In this document: positions 29,353-38,230 of the stretch, piece after piece
How the letters are laid out: each line of letters begins with the position of its first letter
How positions within the stretch are numbered: the stretch's first letter is position 1
Assembly: GCA_019218365.1 (NCBI GenBank)
Contig: JAHUUJ010000006.1
Coordinates: 32,930 to 96,929, forward strand
Reading direction: 5' to 3'
Length of the DNA stretch: 64,000 nucleotides
Source: Actinomycetaceae bacterium TAE3-ERU4
Lineage (GTDB): Bacteria; Actinomycetota; Actinomycetes; Actinomycetales; Actinomycetaceae
The notes under the pieces: model-generated
Databases searched by the model: none
Seen by the model: the letters and a program-made list of their open reading frames with translations, nothing else
Told to the model about the DNA's origin: nothing
Position numbers and translations under genes: made by a program

Positions 29353-30273
29353 ATGAGCAACCCTGTACTAGAACAAATTACTGACAAAGCTGTGCGTTCT
29401 ACGCCTAATGGATACCCCGAAATGCCCGGGTACACCCCGATGCGTTCAAGTAAATATGCGGGAGGTGGTCAATCTGCCGCTGGGGGACAGTCGTATTCGA
29501 CCATACCTTCGATGGACTCTAACGTTGATTTTTACAACTCGCAGAGCGTTGATGGATACCCGCAGATGGTTGATGCGCAGGAAGACCGAATTACCTACGA
29601 TGATGTCATCGTAAAGACCGGTTTCTTAGCGGCTTTGACCTTCGGGCTGGGAGTAATTAGCTACCTTTTGGTTGAGCCTTTTCCCGAGCTTTCTGCGCTA
29701 CTAACCGGAGCTGGGGTTATTGTCGGACTAATTAGCGGTTTGGTGTGCGTATTTAAGTCTTCCCCTTCTCCGATACTGATTGGTGTCTACGCTACTGCCC
29801 AGGGGCTTGCTCTCGGCGCTATTTCTGCAGCCAGCGATGTGATTGCCCCCGGAGTTGTTTTCCAGGCTTTGATTGCCACGGGTGTGGTTTTTGGGGTTAC
29901 TCTCGCCCTCTTCAAATCGGGCCGAGTCCGTAACTCTTCTAAGGTAAGTCGTTTTGCTTTCATTGGTGTGCTGGGTATTTTGGCCCTGCAGCTAATTAAT
30001 CTAGTTCTAGGCTTCTTCAATGTTACTCAGAGCCCATGGGGACTCGAAGGAATGACAATCATGGGAATCCCGGTAGCCGGACTTTTGGGTGTGCTGGTGA
30101 TTTTGATTGGTGGAGCCTCGCTCATTGGTGACTTTGACCTAGCGAAGAAAGCTGTTGAAGCCGGTGCGCCGAGGAAGTTCTCTTGGACTATCAGTTTCGG
30201 TATTCTCGTGACCGTAATCTGGTTGTACATCAATATTTTGCGCTACCTAACCATTCTTATGGACAGGCGCTAA
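29353..30273 (+). CDS. Bax inhibitor-1 / YccA-like membrane protein
   Basis: 306 residues. A hydrophilic Gly/Ser/Tyr-rich N-terminus of about 90 residues is followed by seven membrane helices. The family pattern is visible in TYDDVIVKTGFLAALTFG, in ISAASDVIAPGVVFQALIATG and in the last helices with GGASLIGDFDLAKKAVE. Members act as membrane proteins, some as pH-gated calcium leak channels; the role here is unknown. Start follows GAGGAG. Confidence 0.88.
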   Translation: MSNPVLEQITDKAVRSTPNGYPEMPGYTPMRSSKYAGGGQSAAGGQSYSTIPSMDSNVDFYNSQSVDGYPQMVDAQEDRITYDDVIVKTGFLAALTFGLGVISYLLVEPFPELSALLTGAGVIVGLISGLVCVFKSSPSPILIGVYATAQGLALGAISAASDVIAPGVVFQALIATGVVFGVTLALFKSGRVRNSSKVSRFAFIGVLGILALQLINLVLGFFNVTQSPWGLEGMTIMGIPVAGLLGVLVILIGGASLIGDFDLAKKAVEAGAPRKFSWTISFGILVTVIWLYINILRYLTILMDRR

Positions 30274-30302
30274 TAGCTAAATCTTGGGCGTAAATGCCCT
30301 AA

Positions 30303-30346
30303 ATGCCCGCCTCGGCAATCACAAAGGACCCGAGGTGGGCATTTTT
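30303..30346 (+). terminator. Terminator after Bax-inhibitor-like gene
   Basis: ATGCCCGCCTCGG (30303-30315) pairs with CCGAGGTGGGCAT (30330-30342) with one G-U pair, then TTTTTG. Intrinsic terminator just before the FKBP gene. Confidence 0.8.
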
Positions 30347-30363
30347 GCTTTATCCTATAAAAC

Positions 30364-30765
30364 ATGGAAGAAATGATTAAAATAGACCAGCCCTACGGGC
30401 AAAAGCCTACTCTTGAATTCCTAGCGGAAAGCGCTCCGCAGGAACTGGTAGTTACGGTTTTGTCGGAGGGTGATGGGGAAATTGTCGAACCCGGTGATCA
30501 GATTGCTGCTCACTATCTTGGACAGGTCTGGGACGGAAACGTTTTTGACAATTCCTTCGACCGTGGACAGCCCTTGGTGTTCCAGGTTGGTGTCGGAATG
30601 GTAATCCGCGGATGGGATGATGGGCTTGTGGGGCAGCGCGTTGGATCTCGTGTTTTGCTCTCTATTCCTTCGGAACTCGGATACGGGGACCGTGGAGTTC
30701 CCCAGGCCGGAATTAAGGGTGGAGACACCCTAGTGTTCGTGACAGACATCGTCGGTAAGCTCTAA
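30364..30765 (+). CDS. FKBP-type peptidyl-prolyl isomerase
   Basis: 133 residues, single FKBP domain, no signal peptide, hence cytoplasmic. GDQIAAHYLGQVWDGNVFDNSF begins the fold; FQVGVGMVIRGWDDGLVGQ and LLSIPSELGYGDRG carry the active-site aromatic and hydrophobic residues. Catalyses proline isomerization in folding. An ATG at 30373 is an alternative start. Confidence 0.94.
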   Translation: MEEMIKIDQPYGQKPTLEFLAESAPQELVVTVLSEGDGEIVEPGDQIAAHYLGQVWDGNVFDNSFDRGQPLVFQVGVGMVIRGWDDGLVGQRVGSRVLLSIPSELGYGDRGVPQAGIKGGDTLVFVTDIVGKL

Positions 30766-30784
30766 TATTTGCAAAGTAAGCCCC

Positions 30785-31384
30785 ATGGATAACCTCGAAA
30801 TTCGCCATGCCCTACCGCAGGACGCGGTTGCTGCCGGTTTGGCTCAATATCGAGCCATGGGGCATTTACTTGGAGAAAATACCTGGCAACAAGACCAAGA
30901 TCAGATTCGCCAAGGCTTAATTGATGCTTGGGGGGAACTGATTACCGAAGGAAGTCGCGAAAATAGAATTGCGGTTGCTACGCTTGGGGGACGTATTGTT
31001 GCGGTCTCGGCAGTGCGTTATCTCCGCCAGCTAGGACATGATTTGAATGCGGTAAGGCCGTTGGAGCTAACTGGAATTTGGGTTGACCCACTGGCTTTAG
31101 AAGAACTAGGAATTAAAAATTTAGGGAAAGCATCATCAAGTTTTGTTCCTTTATGGCAGCGTAGTGCGGTATCTGAGGCAAAAACTAAAGACGCTAACGG
31201 TGTTACCAGGATTTCTCAAAGACTCTTGGACTATGTTTTACCGGGATTAGGCGCTGCCCAGACCTGGGTGTATGAAACCGATGGGCAGATGCGAGATTTC
31301 TTGCGTGCTAATGGCTTTACCCTTGATGGGATGGAGCGGACTTGTCCGCAGACTTCTATAACGCAGCAGCGTTTAGTTCGTTAA
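30785..31384 (+). CDS. Probable GNAT-family acetyltransferase
   Basis: 199 residues. The N-terminus IRHALPQDAVAAGLAQYRAM is GNAT-like; AVATLGGRIVAVSAVRYL, LELTGIWVDP and the C-terminal WVYETDGQMRDFLRANGF fit strands and helices of the acetyl-CoA fold, with the late motif resembling the usual NxxxxxFYxxxGF region. The acetyl-CoA loop is not clearly recognizable, so substrate and activity are uncertain. Starts 20 bases after the FKBP gene. Confidence 0.6.
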   Translation: MDNLEIRHALPQDAVAAGLAQYRAMGHLLGENTWQQDQDQIRQGLIDAWGELITEGSRENRIAVATLGGRIVAVSAVRYLRQLGHDLNAVRPLELTGIWVDPLALEELGIKNLGKASSSFVPLWQRSAVSEAKTKDANGVTRISQRLLDYVLPGLGAAQTWVYETDGQMRDFLRANGFTLDGMERTCPQTSITQQRLVR

Positions 31385-31428
31385 AAATGTTTGTTGGCCG
31401 GCGCTTTAGCGCCGGCCAACAAACATTT
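31385..31428. terminator. Bidirectional terminator, GNAT gene / msrA
   Basis: A perfect 20-bp stem (31385-31404 with 31409-31428) with loop TTTA; A-runs before and T-runs after the stem provide a T-tail on either strand. It lies between convergent genes. Confidence 0.9.
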
Positions 31429-31436
31429 ATACTGTT

Positions 31437-31946
31437 TTAACCGCATTTAATCCCCGTGGCGTGTACTGGACAATACCCATCGGGATTTTTCTCTAAGTAG
31501 TCTTGGTGGTATTCTTCGGCAGGCCAAAAATCAACCAGTTCCGCAGGGGAGTGGATTTCTGTGACAATTTGACCAAATCCAGCTTTGCTTAGCTCCGCTT
31601 GAGCGTGGTCACGAATCTCGCACGCTAGCGTGAACTGTTCTTGAGTGGTCGTGTAGATGAGGGAGCGGTATTGCGTTCCTTTGTCAGCTCCCTGTCCGTC
31701 GGTCTGTGTGGGATCGTGGTTTTCGAAGAAGAACTCCAACAGTTCACGTTCATGTCCGGCCTCGAAATCGACTCGTACGACCTCGGCGTGGGCGGTGGTT
31801 CCAGTGCAAACCATAACGTAGGAAGGGGAGGAGAGAGTTCCTCCCATGAAACCCACTTCGGTGTCGGTAACGAAATCAAATGTTTTTAAGGCTTTTTCTA
31901 CGCCCCAGAAACATCCCATCCCAAAATATAAGCGAGAAGCGGACAT
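31437..31946 (-). CDS. msrA: Peptide methionine sulfoxide reductase MsrA
   Basis: 169 residues. Catalytic Cys is in YFGMGCFWGVEK near residue 12; EVGFMGG-type glycine loop, GADKGTQYRSLIY and the C-terminal CPVHATGIKCG with resolving cysteines follow. Reduces the S-epimer of methionine sulfoxide in oxidized proteins. Divergent from the AI-2E family transporter. Confidence 0.96.
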   Translation of the reverse strand: MSASRLYFGMGCFWGVEKALKTFDFVTDTEVGFMGGTLSSPSYVMVCTGTTAHAEVVRVDFEAGHERELLEFFFENHDPTQTDGQGADKGTQYRSLIYTTTQEQFTLACEIRDHAQAELSKAGFGQIVTEIHSPAELVDFWPAEEYHQDYLEKNPDGYCPVHATGIKCG

Positions 31947-32043
31947 AGCAGAGAACCTCCATGTATCTTGGTACGCCAGGTTGGATTTGAGTCTAAACTA
32001 TAGACACAATTTCGGCATATCTCCCAAAAGACACGGGGTAACA

Positions 32044-33270
32044 ATGAGTATTTTTAGTTTTTTCCAAAAGAGTTTGAAAAAACCAAATTCAAGTGATGAT
32101 AATTCGAGGCCGGAAACCTCTTGTTACCCTAAGGAACCACCTGCTAGCATCCGAGCTAGTGACAGTGTCACTTGGGGAGTGCGAGTTAGTGCCGAATGGG
32201 CGTGGAGACTGCTGGTAATCTTGGCGGTTGCCTGGATTTTATTAAAGGTTATCGGTGGCCTGTCCGCTATCGTGGTGCCAATTATTATTTCTTTGCTTTT
32301 CACCGCGATTTTAGCTCCCTTGGCTCGTTTTATGACAAAAAAACTACGTTTCCCTAGGGGAATTGCAGCTGCTGTGGCGATGCTTATTGGCCTTAGCGTT
32401 GCAGCATTAATTGCTACCTTTTCGATTACCCAGATTGTTGCTGCTGCTCCTGACTTAGCTACGCGCGCAGCTAGTGGTTTCCAACAGCTAACTGCCTGGT
32501 TGTCGAAGGGGCCACTAAATCTTGAAGAACACCAGGTTACGCAGTGGGTTTCCCAGGGGGTAGAAAAAACTGTAGCGGCGATTCGCACTAATGCGGCGTC
32601 TATCGCTTCCGGTGCTTTTGTTTATGCTCAGTCAGCGATATCTGTACTTGCTACCGGTGTGACTGTATTGTTCTGTCTCTTCTTCTTCCTGATGGATGGG
32701 AAGACTATTTGGCTGTGGTGTGTGCGCTTATTTCCGCGGCCAGCTCGTCGTCCTCTTCACGAATCTGTTTCCTGCGGTTGGCGGACAGTGGGCGCCTGGG
32801 CTCGGGTGCAAGTGCTGGTGGCAGCAATTGATGCAACTGGTATTGGAATGGGAGCATTTTTCCTCGGTACTTCGCTTTGGATTCCGATTGCACTTTTAAC
32901 CTTCATGATGACCTTTATTCCAATCCTTGGTGCTTTTATCGCTGGTGGGGTAGCAATCATGGTGGTACTGGTTGATGTCTCCCCGACGGCGGCTTTGATA
33001 ATGCTGATTATTGTTTTGGTTGTTCAGCAGCTAGAAGGAAACGTATTGCAGCCTATCTTGATGTCTTCGGCGGTTTCGTTGCACCCTGTAGCAGTGGTGT
33101 TGGGGGTAACTGCTGGTGGATACTTAGCGGGAATTATGGGTGCTTTGTTTGTAATGCCGTTGATGGCCTTTGTTAACGAGGCTGTAAAGCGTGCTATTTC
33201 CAAGAAATCTAGGGAGAATCACACTGGAGTTTCGGATAAAGAATTGGGACTAGTTCTTTGTGAAGAATAA
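32044..33270 (+). CDS. AI-2E family transporter
   Basis: About 408 residues with eight predicted membrane helices in the usual arrangement: two N-terminal helix pairs, an extracytoplasmic helical segment (about 120-190), then the C-terminal cluster with PILGAFIAGGVAIM and QQLEGNVLQPILMSSAVSLHPVAV, the most conserved block of the family. Members export AI-2 or act as Na+/H+ antiporters. ATG 32044 is chosen over an upstream in-frame start at 31846 that would overlap msrA. Confidence 0.92.
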   Translation: MSIFSFFQKSLKKPNSSDDNSRPETSCYPKEPPASIRASDSVTWGVRVSAEWAWRLLVILAVAWILLKVIGGLSAIVVPIIISLLFTAILAPLARFMTKKLRFPRGIAAAVAMLIGLSVAALIATFSITQIVAAAPDLATRAASGFQQLTAWLSKGPLNLEEHQVTQWVSQGVEKTVAAIRTNAASIASGAFVYAQSAISVLATGVTVLFCLFFFLMDGKTIWLWCVRLFPRPARRPLHESVSCGWRTVGAWARVQVLVAAIDATGIGMGAFFLGTSLWIPIALLTFMMTFIPILGAFIAGGVAIMVVLVDVSPTAALIMLIIVLVVQQLEGNVLQPILMSSAVSLHPVAVVLGVTAGGYLAGIMGALFVMPLMAFVNEAVKRAISKKSRENHTGVSDKELGLVLCEE

Positions 33271-33280
33271 TTTTTGATAT

Positions 33281-33319
33281 AAGTTTGGGCCGCAGCTTTT
33301 ATGTCTGCGGCCCAAACTT
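33281..33319. terminator. Bidirectional terminator, AI-2E transporter / greA
   Basis: A perfect 15-bp stem (33281-33295 with 33305-33319) around a nine-base loop between two convergent genes, with T-rich sequence on either side. Confidence 0.87.
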
Positions 33320-33332
33320 TATAAATGATTAA

Positions 33333-33812
33333 TTACGGCTGGTATGGGGAGACAGAATTAATCTTTACTTCGAATACCTTGCCGGTGGGAGCGGTGTAGG
33401 AAACGGTGTCGCCTTCTTTTGCCCCGAGGATGGCTTTCCCAAGGGGAGCTTCAGGGGAGTAGACCTCAATATCAAGGTCGTCACCAGCTTCGCGTAGCCC
33501 AAGGAGGAATTTCATGTCGCGGGGGCCAACTTTTGCTTCAACGACCATTCCGGGGGCAACGATACCGTTGTCCTCCGGTGCTTCACCCACTTCGCTATTG
33601 CGCAGCAAATCTTCAATCTGGGCAATGCGAGTTTCGTTCATCGACTGCTCGTCTCGGGCGGCGTGGTAGGCACCGTTTTCTTTGAGGTCACCATCTTGGC
33701 GTGCCTCGTCAATCTTGCGTGCAATCTCTGGACGCTTTTCTTCTGTCAGTTCCTTTAGCTCTGCAACGAGCTTGTCATGTGAACCTTTGTCAATCCAACG
33801 CTTGTCACTCAA
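33333..33812 (-). CDS. greA: Transcription elongation factor GreA
   Basis: 159 residues. Cleaves backtracked RNA in stalled RNA polymerase. The N-terminal coiled-coil hairpin carries the acidic tip in RQDGDLKENGAYHAARDEQ, and the C-terminal FKBP-like domain ends in PLGKAILGAKEGDTVSY. I place the start at TTG 33812, preceded by GGAAGGA; a longer open frame upstream overlaps the neighbouring gene and is not GreA-like. Confidence 0.95.
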   Translation of the reverse strand: MSDKRWIDKGSHDKLVAELKELTEEKRPEIARKIDEARQDGDLKENGAYHAARDEQSMNETRIAQIEDLLRNSEVGEAPEDNGIVAPGMVVEAKVGPRDMKFLLGLREAGDDLDIEVYSPEAPLGKAILGAKEGDTVSYTAPTGKVFEVKINSVSPYQP

Positions 33813-33883
33813 CTTATTGTCCTTCCATTTACTACAGCGGGTGCAGATAATCCTAACAGCCCCGCAGAGAGAGTGAGATAATC

Positions 33884-34570
33884 CTATCCCAGAATCGCAA
33901 AATAGGCTGCAATACACATTAGTGTCCACCCAGCGATGGTACAGGCATGGAAGAATTCGTGGAATCCAAAGTAGCGGGCGTAACGACCCGGCCATTGGAA
34001 TCCGTAGAAGACTGCTCCCAGAGTATAGGTGAGCCCACCGGAGATTAGAAGCCAAACTGTTGACCAGCCAGCATTAGCCGCAATTGGTTGGAGATACCAC
34101 AGAGCGACCCAGCCGAGTATCACGTAGATAGGGGTGTATATCCAGCGGGGAGCGTCAATCCAGAAGATATGCATCAGGCTTCCGATAAGCGCCCCAGCCC
34201 AGACTATGCTCAAAAGAACGGTTGCGTCGTGGTGATTTAGTGCCCCTACCGCGACGGGGGTATAGGTGCCGGCAATTAGTAAGAAAATATTTGAGTGGTC
34301 AAGACGACGTAAAATTGCGTCCCCTTTTATTCCCCAATTTCCTCGGTGATAGACCGCGGAAAGCCCGAAAAGCGCGAGGGTACAAAGCATGTATATAGCA
34401 CTGGCTATTTTTGTTCCAGTAGTTGGTGCTAAAACCACTAAAACAATAGTTGCAGCTAGAGTAAGCGGGGCAGAGATAGCATGAATCCACCCCCTCAGGA
34501 GCGGTTTTTCGGGCGGTTGTACGCTTAAAAGTGAATGGTTGGGGCTAATGCTTGGTTGTTTGATGTTCAC
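33884..34570 (-). CDS. Hemolysin III / PAQR-family membrane protein
   Basis: 228 residues, seven membrane helices. Family motifs: LRGWIHAISAPLTLA at the first helix, SAVYHRGNWG, LRRLDHSNIFLLIAGTYTPVA, and the closing FGFHEFFHACTIAGW with metal-binding His residues. Start is GTG 34570. The function of the bacterial members is not settled. Placement next to greA and uppS is common in actinobacteria. Confidence 0.92.
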   Translation of the reverse strand: MNIKQPSISPNHSLLSVQPPEKPLLRGWIHAISAPLTLAATIVLVVLAPTTGTKIASAIYMLCTLALFGLSAVYHRGNWGIKGDAILRRLDHSNIFLLIAGTYTPVAVGALNHHDATVLLSIVWAGALIGSLMHIFWIDAPRWIYTPIYVILGWVALWYLQPIAANAGWSTVWLLISGGLTYTLGAVFYGFQWPGRYARYFGFHEFFHACTIAGWTLMCIAAYFAILG

Positions 34571-34680
34571 GTGTTTAACTTTACCCGTTTGGGGAATCTA
34601 AATGAAGCTCTGGTTTGCTGGTGCTATAGTGCAATTAAATTTAGGTTCTTTATTTTTGGAACATTAGAAAGGGAGATAGC

Positions 34681-35445
34681 TTGAGTTTTACATCGCTACT
34701 TTACGATGCGTATGAGCGTCGCCTTTTCCGTTCTATTACTAAGGCAGGAGTTATCCCACGTCATGTTGGTGTAATTCTAGATGGAAATCGCCGTTGGGCG
34801 CGTGAAGCTGGTTTTGATGCGGCTTCTGGACATCGTGAGGGCGCCCGAAAAATTGTTGATTTTTTAGGGTGGGCTGAGTCTGTAAAAGTTGAGGTCGTTA
34901 CGCTTTGGATGCTTTCGACCGACAACATGGGGCGTGCCGAGGGGGAGCTGTCCCAGCTTTTGGGAATCATAGTTGATTGTGTACAGCGAATGGCTCGTTC
35001 GAAGCGGTGGCGTTTGCACCTGATGGGGGACTTGTCCGTTTTGCCCCCTGAGCCGGCCGCGGCTTTGCAATCTGCTGTTGAATCTACCTCTGAGGTTGAG
35101 GGGCTTAACGTTAACGTTGCAATCGGTTACGGTGGCCGTCAGGAAATTGTAGAGGCAGTTCGTCGTTTGCTACGTGAGCGGGCAGAACTTGGCCAGGACC
35201 TGTCTCAGGCAGCTGCAGAGGTGAGTGTTGATGAGATTACTCGTAATTTGTACACTTCGGGTCAACCAGATCCAGATTTAGTAATTCGTACTTCTGGCGA
35301 GCAGCGTTTGTCTGGATTTTTACTCTGGCAGTCGGCGCACTCGGAATACTATTTTTGTGAAACCTATTGGCCGGCTATGCGCCGTGTGGATTTCTTGCGT
35401 GCTCTTCGTGATTACGGACAACGCGAACGTCGTCTGGGGCGTTAA
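34681..35445 (+). CDS. uppS: Isoprenyl transferase (undecaprenyl/decaprenyl diphosphate synthase)
   Basis: 254 residues, TTG start at 34681 after GAAAGGGAG. Cis-prenyltransferase that supplies the lipid carrier for cell-wall precursors. VILDGNRRWARE holds the catalytic Asp; SGHREGARKIVDFL, LWMLSTDN, the VNVAIGYGGRQEIV block and the closing LVIRTSGEQRLSGFLLWQS are diagnostic. Its stop overlaps the convergent xseB end by four bases. Confidence 0.96.
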   Translation: MSFTSLLYDAYERRLFRSITKAGVIPRHVGVILDGNRRWAREAGFDAASGHREGARKIVDFLGWAESVKVEVVTLWMLSTDNMGRAEGELSQLLGIIVDCVQRMARSKRWRLHLMGDLSVLPPEPAAALQSAVESTSEVEGLNVNVAIGYGGRQEIVEAVRRLLRERAELGQDLSQAAAEVSVDEITRNLYTSGQPDPDLVIRTSGEQRLSGFLLWQSAHSEYYFCETYWPAMRRVDFLRALRDYGQRERRLGR

Positions 35446-35654
35446 TTAACTTCTTCGCCTTCAGTTTCTTCGATACGTTTTTTGGCAGCTAGAAGGATTC
35501 CCTCACAGTGACGAGCAAGGTTTTGGCCGTGTTCCCATAGCTTTAGGGCTTCTTCAAGGGGAACATCACGGGATTCAAGCATTCGGGTAGTTTCAATTAG
35601 CTCGCTACGGGCGGCTTCATATGAGAGGGAATTAATCTCTGTTTCTGGGGTCAT
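35442..35654 (-). CDS. xseB: Exodeoxyribonuclease VII small subunit
   Basis: 70 residues. LSYEAARSELIETTRML followed by PLEEALKLWEHGQNLARHCEGIL matches the XseB coiled-coil subunit, which binds XseA to degrade single-stranded DNA. Follows xseA on the same strand with a 47-base gap. Confidence 0.93.
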   Translation of the reverse strand: MTPETEINSLSYEAARSELIETTRMLESRDVPLEEALKLWEHGQNLARHCEGILLAAKKRIEETEGEEVN

Positions 35655-35701
35655 TTTCCTTATCTTTCTTGTTGCGGGAGCAAAATATTTTAGGCAGTGC
35701 T

Positions 35702-36979
35702 TTAGAGCTGGTTAGAACCGGCTTGTTCGCGGGAAATATTAGCGGTTTGTGCGCCAATTATTTGTCCCACGAAACTTCCTTGTGCGAGCATACCTTCTAT
35801 TAAATCGCCTTTTTTAAGTTCTTTAGCGTCGGTGATAACGTTGCGGTCGGGGCGCCTAATTACTGCGTATCCACGCTCCAAAATGGATTGGGGGGAGAGC
35901 GCCTGTAACTGTAGCGAAAGACCTTTTAAGGTAGCGTTTTCCACTTCTACTCGTTTTGCAATGCGCTCATTTAAGACGGTCTTAGCGCGAGTAATTTCTT
36001 CCGCGTGAGTGTCAATAATTGCCGCTGGAGAGGCAAAGATAGGGCGTTGGCGAATTTCCGATAGGGCCTCTTGTTCGTTCTTAATACGGTTGAGTAGAAG
36101 GGATTTTGCCCTATCCATTATCTGGGATAGTGATTCTTGCTCTTGGAGAAGATCAGGAACTACTTTCCGAGCCGCGTCCGTAGGGGTAGAAGCACGATAA
36201 TCAGCCACTAAATCGAGAAGAGGACAATCTGTTTCATGGCCGATAGCGGAAACAATTGGAGTTTTTGCTTGATATGCGGCCATGACGATTCGCTCGTCAG
36301 AAAACGGCAGAAGGTCCGCTACTGCACCTCCGCCGCGGGTGACAATAATTACGTCAACATCTTCAAGTGCGTCCAATTCCGCGATCGCTGCGGCAACGGT
36401 CGGAGCGCACCGATCGCCTTGAACGTAGGTGTGTCTAATGGTGAATTTGGCGCCCGGCCAACGGTTGCGTGCATTGACCAGTACATCCTGTTCAGCTTTT
36501 GCGCCCTCGCCACAAATTAAACCGATGGTGCGAGGAATAAAGGGGAGGGGCTTCTTGTGAGCCTCATCAAATATTCCCTTAGCAGCGAGGTCTTGACGGA
36601 GCTGTTCAATCCGGGCAAGCATTTCGCCCAGCCCCTGAAGATGAATTTGTGCGCCTTGCAGTTGCAGTGAACCACTTCTTTCCCAGAAAGTGGGTCGAGC
36701 GTATACAACTACACGTGAGCCGGGTTCAAGGGTGTCTTTAACCGGCATGATGGCATTTGGCCAGAGGGCCACTGAGATATGCGCGTCACCTTCTAAATCC
36801 CGCAGGGTAAGGAAACTCATTTTTTGCCCCGGACGAATTTTTAGCTCGACAACCTCGCCTTCAATCCAGACCGGGCTCATCTTTTCGATGTAACCCTTCA
36901 TCTTTTCTGAAAGTAGGCGAAGTGGCCAGGGATTTTCCCGAGTTGTTTCCGCAGCGAGTCTAGGTAGTGACTGGTTCAT
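35702..36979 (-). CDS. xseA: Exodeoxyribonuclease VII large subunit
   Basis: 425 residues. An N-terminal OB-fold (WIEGEVVELKIRPGQKMSFLTLRD), then the catalytic domain with IGLICGEGAKAEQDVL, VIIVTRGGGAVADLLPFSDE, SAIGHETDCPLLDLVAD and RASTPTDAA, followed by a coiled coil and ALSPQSILERGYAVI. Its operon partner xseB follows directly. Confidence 0.96.
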   Translation of the reverse strand: MNQSLPRLAAETTRENPWPLRLLSEKMKGYIEKMSPVWIEGEVVELKIRPGQKMSFLTLRDLEGDAHISVALWPNAIMPVKDTLEPGSRVVVYARPTFWERSGSLQLQGAQIHLQGLGEMLARIEQLRQDLAAKGIFDEAHKKPLPFIPRTIGLICGEGAKAEQDVLVNARNRWPGAKFTIRHTYVQGDRCAPTVAAAIAELDALEDVDVIIVTRGGGAVADLLPFSDERIVMAAYQAKTPIVSAIGHETDCPLLDLVADYRASTPTDAARKVVPDLLQEQESLSQIMDRAKSLLLNRIKNEQEALSEIRQRPIFASPAAIIDTHAEEITRAKTVLNERIAKRVEVENATLKGLSLQLQALSPQSILERGYAVIRRPDRNVITDAKELKKGDLIEGMLAQGSFVGQIIGAQTANISREQAGSNQL

Positions 36980-37104
36980 ATACTCAACCTTAATCTATCG
37001 GAGGAAGATTTTTTAGCCCCGGGTACCTGTGATGGGGATAAAATTTTTGTGAGTCGTCCCAATTGGGGGCGGATTTTAGAGATTCGGCTGGTAACCTTTT
37101 GGGC

Positions 37105-38115
37105 ATGAGTGAAACCGGAAAGAAGATCCTGCTTGCAGCTCCCCGTGGATATTGTGCGGGGGTTGACCGCGCTGTTGAAGCGGTAGAGCGGGCCTTGGAC
37201 CTTTATGGTGCTCCCGTGTATGTGCGTAAAGAAATCGTGCACAACAAGTATGTGGTGGAAACACTGTCGGAGCGCGGCGCAATTTTCGTTAATGAAACCG
37301 ATGAAGTTCCCGAGGGAGCACGAGTGGTTTTTTCTGCACACGGAGTATCGCCCGCGGTTCATGCCGAGGCAGAATTGCTTAACTTGACCACAATTGACGC
37401 TACTTGCCCGCTGGTAACAAAGGTTCACCGTGAGGCCGCCCGGTTCGCAAAAAATGGTTACGACATTATTTTGGTGGGACACCGCGGGCACGAGGAAGTG
37501 GAAGGTACTTACGGGCACGCACCTGAAAATATTCAGATTGTGGGAAGCCCGGATGAAGCTGACACGGTGGAGATTTCTAATCCTGACCGGGTAGTTTGGC
37601 TTTCCCAAACTACTCTTTCTGTGGACGAGGCCATGGAAACGGTTAGCCGGCTGCGTAAGCGTTTTCCGAATCTGATTGACCCTCCCTCGGATGATATTTG
37701 TTACGCGACGCAAAACCGCCAGGGTGCAGTAAAAGCGATGGCCCCGCGCTGTGACGTGGTGATTGTGGTTGGTTCGGCTAATTCCTCTAACTCTGTTCGT
37801 TTGTTGGAAGTTGCTTTAGAAAATGGGGCCAGCGACGGGCACCGGATTGATAAAGCTACCGAGCTACAAGATGCTTGGTTCGAAGGTGCATCTGTTGTAG
37901 GAGTTACCTCGGGGGCTTCCGTACCTGAGATTTTGGTACGTGACGTACTATCTTGGCTAGCTGAGCGTGGATACACCGATGTGGAGCCAATTGTTACCCA
38001 GACGGAATCCATTACTTTCTCTCTGCCCAAGAACCTGCGTGCGGATTTGAAAGAAGCCGGTCAGCTCGAAGTCCACAATGACCGAACTTTCAAAAACGCC
38101 AATCACACGGCTTAA
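37105..38115 (+). CDS. ispH: 4-hydroxy-3-methylbut-2-enyl diphosphate reductase
   Basis: 336 residues. Last step of the MEP isoprenoid pathway, an iron-sulfur enzyme. The three cluster cysteines are in [25 protein letters not shown] and the ANSSNS-preceding region [22 protein letters not shown] and [11 protein letters not shown] are also conserved. ATG 37105 gives the usual N-terminus; an upstream in-frame start adds 14 unlikely residues. Divergent from xseA. Confidence 0.96.
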   Translation: MSETGKKILLAAPRGYCAGVDRAVEAVERALDLYGAPVYVRKEIVHNKYVVETLSERGAIFVNETDEVPEGARVVFSAHGVSPAVHAEAELLNLTTIDATCPLVTKVHREAARFAKNGYDIILVGHRGHEEVEGTYGHAPENIQIVGSPDEADTVEISNPDRVVWLSQTTLSVDEAMETVSRLRKRFPNLIDPPSDDICYATQNRQGAVKAMAPRCDVVIVVGSANSSNSVRLLEVALENGASDGHRIDKATELQDAWFEGASVVGVTSGASVPEILVRDVLSWLAERGYTDVEPIVTQTESITFSLPKNLRADLKEAGQLEVHNDRTFKNANHTA

Positions 38116-38230
38116 GAACAGATTTACCCCGCGTTGCCTTTTAAAATGGAACGGCTAGCAGAATAAGGGCAACTTTTCTGTCCTGTCGGTATGAGTATTT
38201 AGCTTTTGCCGTCCGGTCGATAGATAACCT

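Noticed and set aside
31846..32043. N-terminal extension of the AI-2E transporter
   Set aside because: It overlaps the divergent msrA coding region and lacks membrane-protein character; ATG 32044 is preferred.
33813..34055. N-terminal extension of greA by 81 residues
   Set aside because: It runs into the hemolysin III gene in another frame and is unlike any GreA; a TTG with a strong ribosome site gives the normal length.
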